From positions 1 through 53,378 of the forward strand of contig CAMWNG010000007.1 of NCBI GenBank assembly GCA_947175575.1: a stretch of DNA of 53,378 nt, written 5' to 3'. The notes below the pieces were generated by a model, which saw only the letters and a list, made by a program, of their open reading frames with translations, had not been told where the DNA came from and made no database searches. The position numbers and the translations under genes were made by a program. Shown in pieces: positions 50,848 to 53,378 of this stretch. The stretch comes from an uncultured Bacteroidales bacterium. GTDB taxonomy: Bacteria > Bacteroidota > Bacteroidia > Bacteroidales > Muribaculaceae. Numbering within the stretch: the first letter of the stretch is position 1; each line of letters starts with the position of its first letter.

Positions 50848-50903
50848 CGTTTAAATAAAATTCACCTTTATTCCGATAAAACAACTAAAACAGCCTTCAG
50901 ACC

Positions 50904-51350
50904 TCAGTCGCTTCCAGGCGAGCACGCGGACTCGACGGGTCGACACCCGAGGGGTTTACGCCGGAGGTGGGAGCATTGAGTTGCCGGCCGGGTCGGAGGC
51001 GTTGGTTCGGGCGCAGATGTCAGGGCGCAACTGTCTCCTGATTTCGCCTCAGCCGTTGCCACAGCTTCAGTCGTAGGGAGATCGCTCCCGTGGGTCTGAG
51101 CAATCTGTTCGTTTCCGGAGGTTTCAGCGGGTTGTGCCGCGGGCGGCTCGGGCACTTCGATGCCGGCTTCGGCGATGTGATCGACGATAATGCCCAGATA
51201 TGGCATATATTTCTCCGGAACGGGAATTCCATGGCGCAGGTAAGAGATTAGTGCGGCATAGAGACGTGCGCGCAGGCGCTCGGAGAATCGTTCGATGTGG
51301 TCGAGCCAGAGAGCGTCCAGCACCAGAGGGGTTGTGTTCGTTTTTTTCAT
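50904..51350 (-). CDS. Small protein of unknown function (DUF6291-like N-terminus)
   Basis: 148 residues, cytoplasmic. Residues about 8-60 form helices (LVLDALWLDHIERFSERLRARLYAALISYLRHG), with some likeness to DUF6291-type proteins; the remaining half is Pro/Ala/Thr-rich and looks disordered. It has its own promoter (TAACTTTG on the minus strand, 51387-51380, with GTTG 20 bases upstream), which supports that it is real. It is transcribed divergently from clpB. No function is assigned. Confidence 0.6.
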   Translation of the reverse strand: MKKTNTTPLVLDALWLDHIERFSERLRARLYAALISYLRHGIPVPEKYMPYLGIIVDHIAEAGIEVPEPPAAQPAETSGNEQIAQTHGSDLPTTEAVATAEAKSGDSCALTSAPEPTPPTRPATQCSHLRRKPLGCRPVESACSPGSD

Positions 51351-51379
51351 AATGATTTTTGGGAATTGTTTTTCTACCG

Positions 51380-51411
51380 CAAAGTTACAACATTAATTGT
51401 AAAAATACAAC
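51380..51411 (-). promoter_or_regulatory. Promoter of the 148-residue protein gene
   Basis: On the minus strand GTTG (51411-51408), 20 bases, TAACTTTG (51387-51380); the leader is about 25 nt. Confidence 0.5.
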
Positions 51412-51544
51412 ACTTCCGGGCAACTTTTTTTCCGAATGTGCGAAAATTTTTCCTTGAGTCAGCCTCGGGCAAACCAAACGGACGCTCCGGTTGTTCATAT
51501 TTTGAAACTACGAAAATACTAACACCTAAAATAAATCGTTCAAT

Positions 51545-53378
51545 ATGAACTTCAACAATTTCACAATTAAATCACAGGAAGCTATCCAGAAAGCCGTGGA
51601 ACTGACCCGCGCCGCAGGCGCACAGGCCATCGAACCTGTGGCTCTGCTCAAAGGCGTGATCGACGAGGGCGATTCCCTGGTGAAGTTCATCTTTCAGAAG
51701 ATAGGCGCGAATGTCGCCGCAGTCACCGCGCAGGTCGACCGCGAGATGGCCGCTCTTCCGAAGGTGAGCGGAGGTGAGCCCTATCTGAGCCGCACCTCTA
51801 ACGATGTGCTCCAGAAAGCGCTTGACATAGCCAAGAAACAGGGTGACGAATACGTGGCTCTGGAAGCTCTGCTTATTGCTATCTTTGAAGTGAATTCATC
51901 CGCTTCGACAATCCTGAAAGACGCCGGACTCGGCAAAAAGGAACTCGAGGCTGCAGTAGAAGAACTCCGCAAGGGCAAGAAGGCCACCGACCAGAATTCG
52001 GAAGAAACCTATAACGCCCTTTCTAAATATGCGATCAACCTGAACGAACGCGCCCGCAGCGGCAAACTCGACCCCGTGATCGGCCGTGACGAAGAAATCC
52101 GCCGAGTGCTTCAGATTCTGAGTCGTCGCACGAAGAACAATCCCATGCTGATCGGCGAACCCGGTACAGGTAAGACCGCCATCGCCGAAGGTCTCGCTCA
52201 CCGCATCGTGCGTGGCGACGTACCCGAAAACCTCCGCACCAAGCAGATCTATTCGCTCGATATGGGTGCTTTGGTCGCCGGCGCGAAATATAAAGGCGAA
52301 TTTGAGGAACGACTCAAAGCCATCGTCAACGAAGTACAGTCATCCGACGGCGAGATCATTCTGTTCATTGACGAAATCCACACACTTGTAGGTGCCGGTA
52401 AAGGCGAGGGAGCCATGGATGCCGCCAACATCCTCAAGCCCGCGCTCGCGCGAGGCGAACTCCGGAGCATCGGTGCCACTACGCTCGACGAATATCAGAA
52501 ATATTTCGAGAAAGACAAAGCTCTCGAACGCCGATTCCAGAAAGTCATGGTCAACGAACCCGACGAGATGAGCGCCATCGCCATCCTGCGCGGACTCAAG
52601 GAGCGTTACGAGAACCACCATAAGGTACGTATCCGCGACGAGGCGATCGTAGCGGCCGTGCAGCTCTCGGAGCGTTACATCACTGACCGTTTCCTCCCCG
52701 ATAAGGCGATTGACCTGATTGATGAGGCTGCCTCGAAGCTGAAACTGGAGATTGATTCGGTGCCTCAGGCCCTTGACGACATCAGCCGCCGGATCGCACA
52801 GAAAGAAATCGAACGCGAGGCCATCAAACGCGAAGGTATGGACGACCGTGTGCGCGAAATTGAAAAAGAAATCGCCGAACTCCGCGACGAAGAAAAAGAA
52901 TACTCAGCAAAATGGAAGGCCGAAAAAGAGCTTATCAATAAGATCCAGCAGAACAAGATCGAGATCGAACAGCTCGGATTCGAAGCCGAACGCGCCGAAC
53001 GCGAAGGCGACTACGCCAAAGTGGCCGAAATACGCTATTCAAAAATCCAGTCGAAGGAACAGGAAAACACCACCTATCAGGAGCAGCTTCACGCCATGCA
53101 GGGCGAGAAAGCTCTGATCAAGGAAGAAGTCGATTCCAACGACATCGCCGATGTGGTTTCGCGCTGGACAGGAATTCCTGTCAACAAGATGGCTCAGAGC
53201 GAGAAAGAAAAACTGCTCCACCTCGAAGAAGAACTCCACTCACGTGTCGTGGGTCAGGAAGATGCCATCCGCGCCATCGCCGACGCCGTGCGTCGCTCGC
53301 GTGCCGGCCTCAATGACCCCAAGCGTCCTATCGGTTCGTTCATCTTCCTCGGTACCACCGGTGTAGGTAAGACCGAGC
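51545..53378 (+). CDS. clpB: ATP-dependent disaggregase ClpB, cut by the window end
   Basis: The first 611 residues are present and the rest lies beyond the window (full length ~860). Layout: N-terminal Clp_N double repeat (about 1-145), NBD1 with Walker A GEPGTGKT (~204) and Walker B ILFIDEIH (~272), the ClpB-specific coiled-coil M domain (about 400-520, heptads rich in Glu/Lys/Arg), and the start of NBD2 with [12 protein letters not shown] and Walker A GTTGVGKT (~605). The M domain identifies it as ClpB rather than ClpA or ClpC. ClpB works with DnaK to resolubilise protein aggregates. It starts with ATG 51545. Confidence 0.96.
   Translation, partial: MNFNNFTIKSQEAIQKAVELTRAAGAQAIEPVALLKGVIDEGDSLVKFIFQKIGANVAAVTAQVDREMAALPKVSGGEPYLSRTSNDVLQKALDIAKKQGDEYVALEALLIAIFEVNSSASTILKDAGLGKKELEAAVEELRKGKKATDQNSEETYNALSKYAINLNERARSGKLDPVIGRDEEIRRVLQILSRRTKNNPMLIGEPGTGKTAIAEGLAHRIVRGDVPENLRTKQIYSLDMGALVAGAKYKGEFEERLKAIVNEVQSSDGEIILFIDEIHTLVGAGKGEGAMDAANILKPALARGELRSIGATTLDEYQKYFEKDKALERRFQKVMVNEPDEMSAIAILRGLKERYENHHKVRIRDEAIVAAVQLSERYITDRFLPDKAIDLIDEAASKLKLEIDSVPQALDDISRRIAQKEIEREAIKREGMDDRVREIEKEIAELRDEEKEYSAKWKAEKELINKIQQNKIEIEQLGFEAERAEREGDYAKVAEIRYSKIQSKEQENTTYQEQLHAMQGEKALIKEEVDSNDIADVVSRWTGIPVNKMAQSEKEKLLHLEEELHSRVVGQEDAIRAIADAVRRSRAGLNDPKRPIGSFIFLGTTGVGKTE

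Overview
The window looks like a chromosomal segment of a Bacteroidales gut bacterium, most likely Muribaculaceae (inference). The grounds are: the RprX/RprY pair; BT_3928-type, DUF1599, DUF5723 and DUF4974 proteins; PPi-dependent phosphofructokinase; an amylase with a type IX-like C-terminus; and many copies of the Bacteroidetes promoter pattern (-33 TTTG, about 20 bases, -7 TAnnTTTG), with few strong Shine-Dalgarno sites. Coding density is high, most genes are housekeeping or envelope genes, and no plasmid, phage, CRISPR or complete insertion sequence was seen.

Layout. 1-340: gene-free DNA with a long imperfect palindrome, then a secreted esterase with a starch-binding-like tail. 1.6-4.1 kb: rprX-rprY on the minus strand. 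4.2-8.9 kb: four overlapping plus-strand genes (DUF1599, DoxX-like, MATE exporter, FAD oxidoreductase). 9.0-12.5 kb: typA, then folP-cdaA. 12.6-16.3 kb: an ECF sigma factor, a reduced FecR-like anti-sigma and an outer-membrane barrel. 16.4-24.2 kb, minus strand: ferritin, PPi-phosphofructokinase, a carboxypeptidase-regulatory-like exported protein, initiator tRNA-Met, a DUF5723/lipoprotein pair and an orphan HsdR-N nuclease-like protein. 24.3-27.0 kb: holA, a probable small RNA, a ROK glucokinase. 27.1-29.3 kb: an outer-membrane barrel and a secreted leucine-rich-repeat/caspase fusion. 29.4-29.6 kb: a 195-bp MITE-like palindrome. 29.6-32.2 kb: a MarR-DsbA-metallohydrolase-SDR operon. 32.3-38.1 kb: DEAD helicase, prfB with its programmed frameshift, VanZ, asnS, and a pseudouridine synthase with a long Gln/Gly/Tyr/Arg repeat tail. 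38.5-42.7 kb: small envelope proteins, NlpC/P60, an alpha-amylase and a SpoU methyltransferase. 42.9-47.8 kb: a four-gene overlapping operon (prolyl oligopeptidase, BamE-like lipoprotein, PhnP-like hydrolase, membrane HTH protein). 47.9-53.4 kb: a large GH13 enzyme, a small unknown protein, and clpB cut by the window end.

How they work together. Two secreted GH13 enzymes and an esterase with a starch-binding-like domain feed glucans toward the ROK glucokinase and PPi-phosphofructokinase, but the genes are dispersed and do not form a polysaccharide utilisation locus. The items most worth a second look are the LRR-caspase/barrel pair, the reduced sigma/anti-sigma/barrel trio, the intergenic RNA candidate at about 25.73-25.88 kb, the two palindromic elements, the disordered tail of the pseudouridine synthase, and the membrane-bound HTH protein ending the prolyl-oligopeptidase operon. 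Functions are assigned from motifs read by eye; no database search was run.
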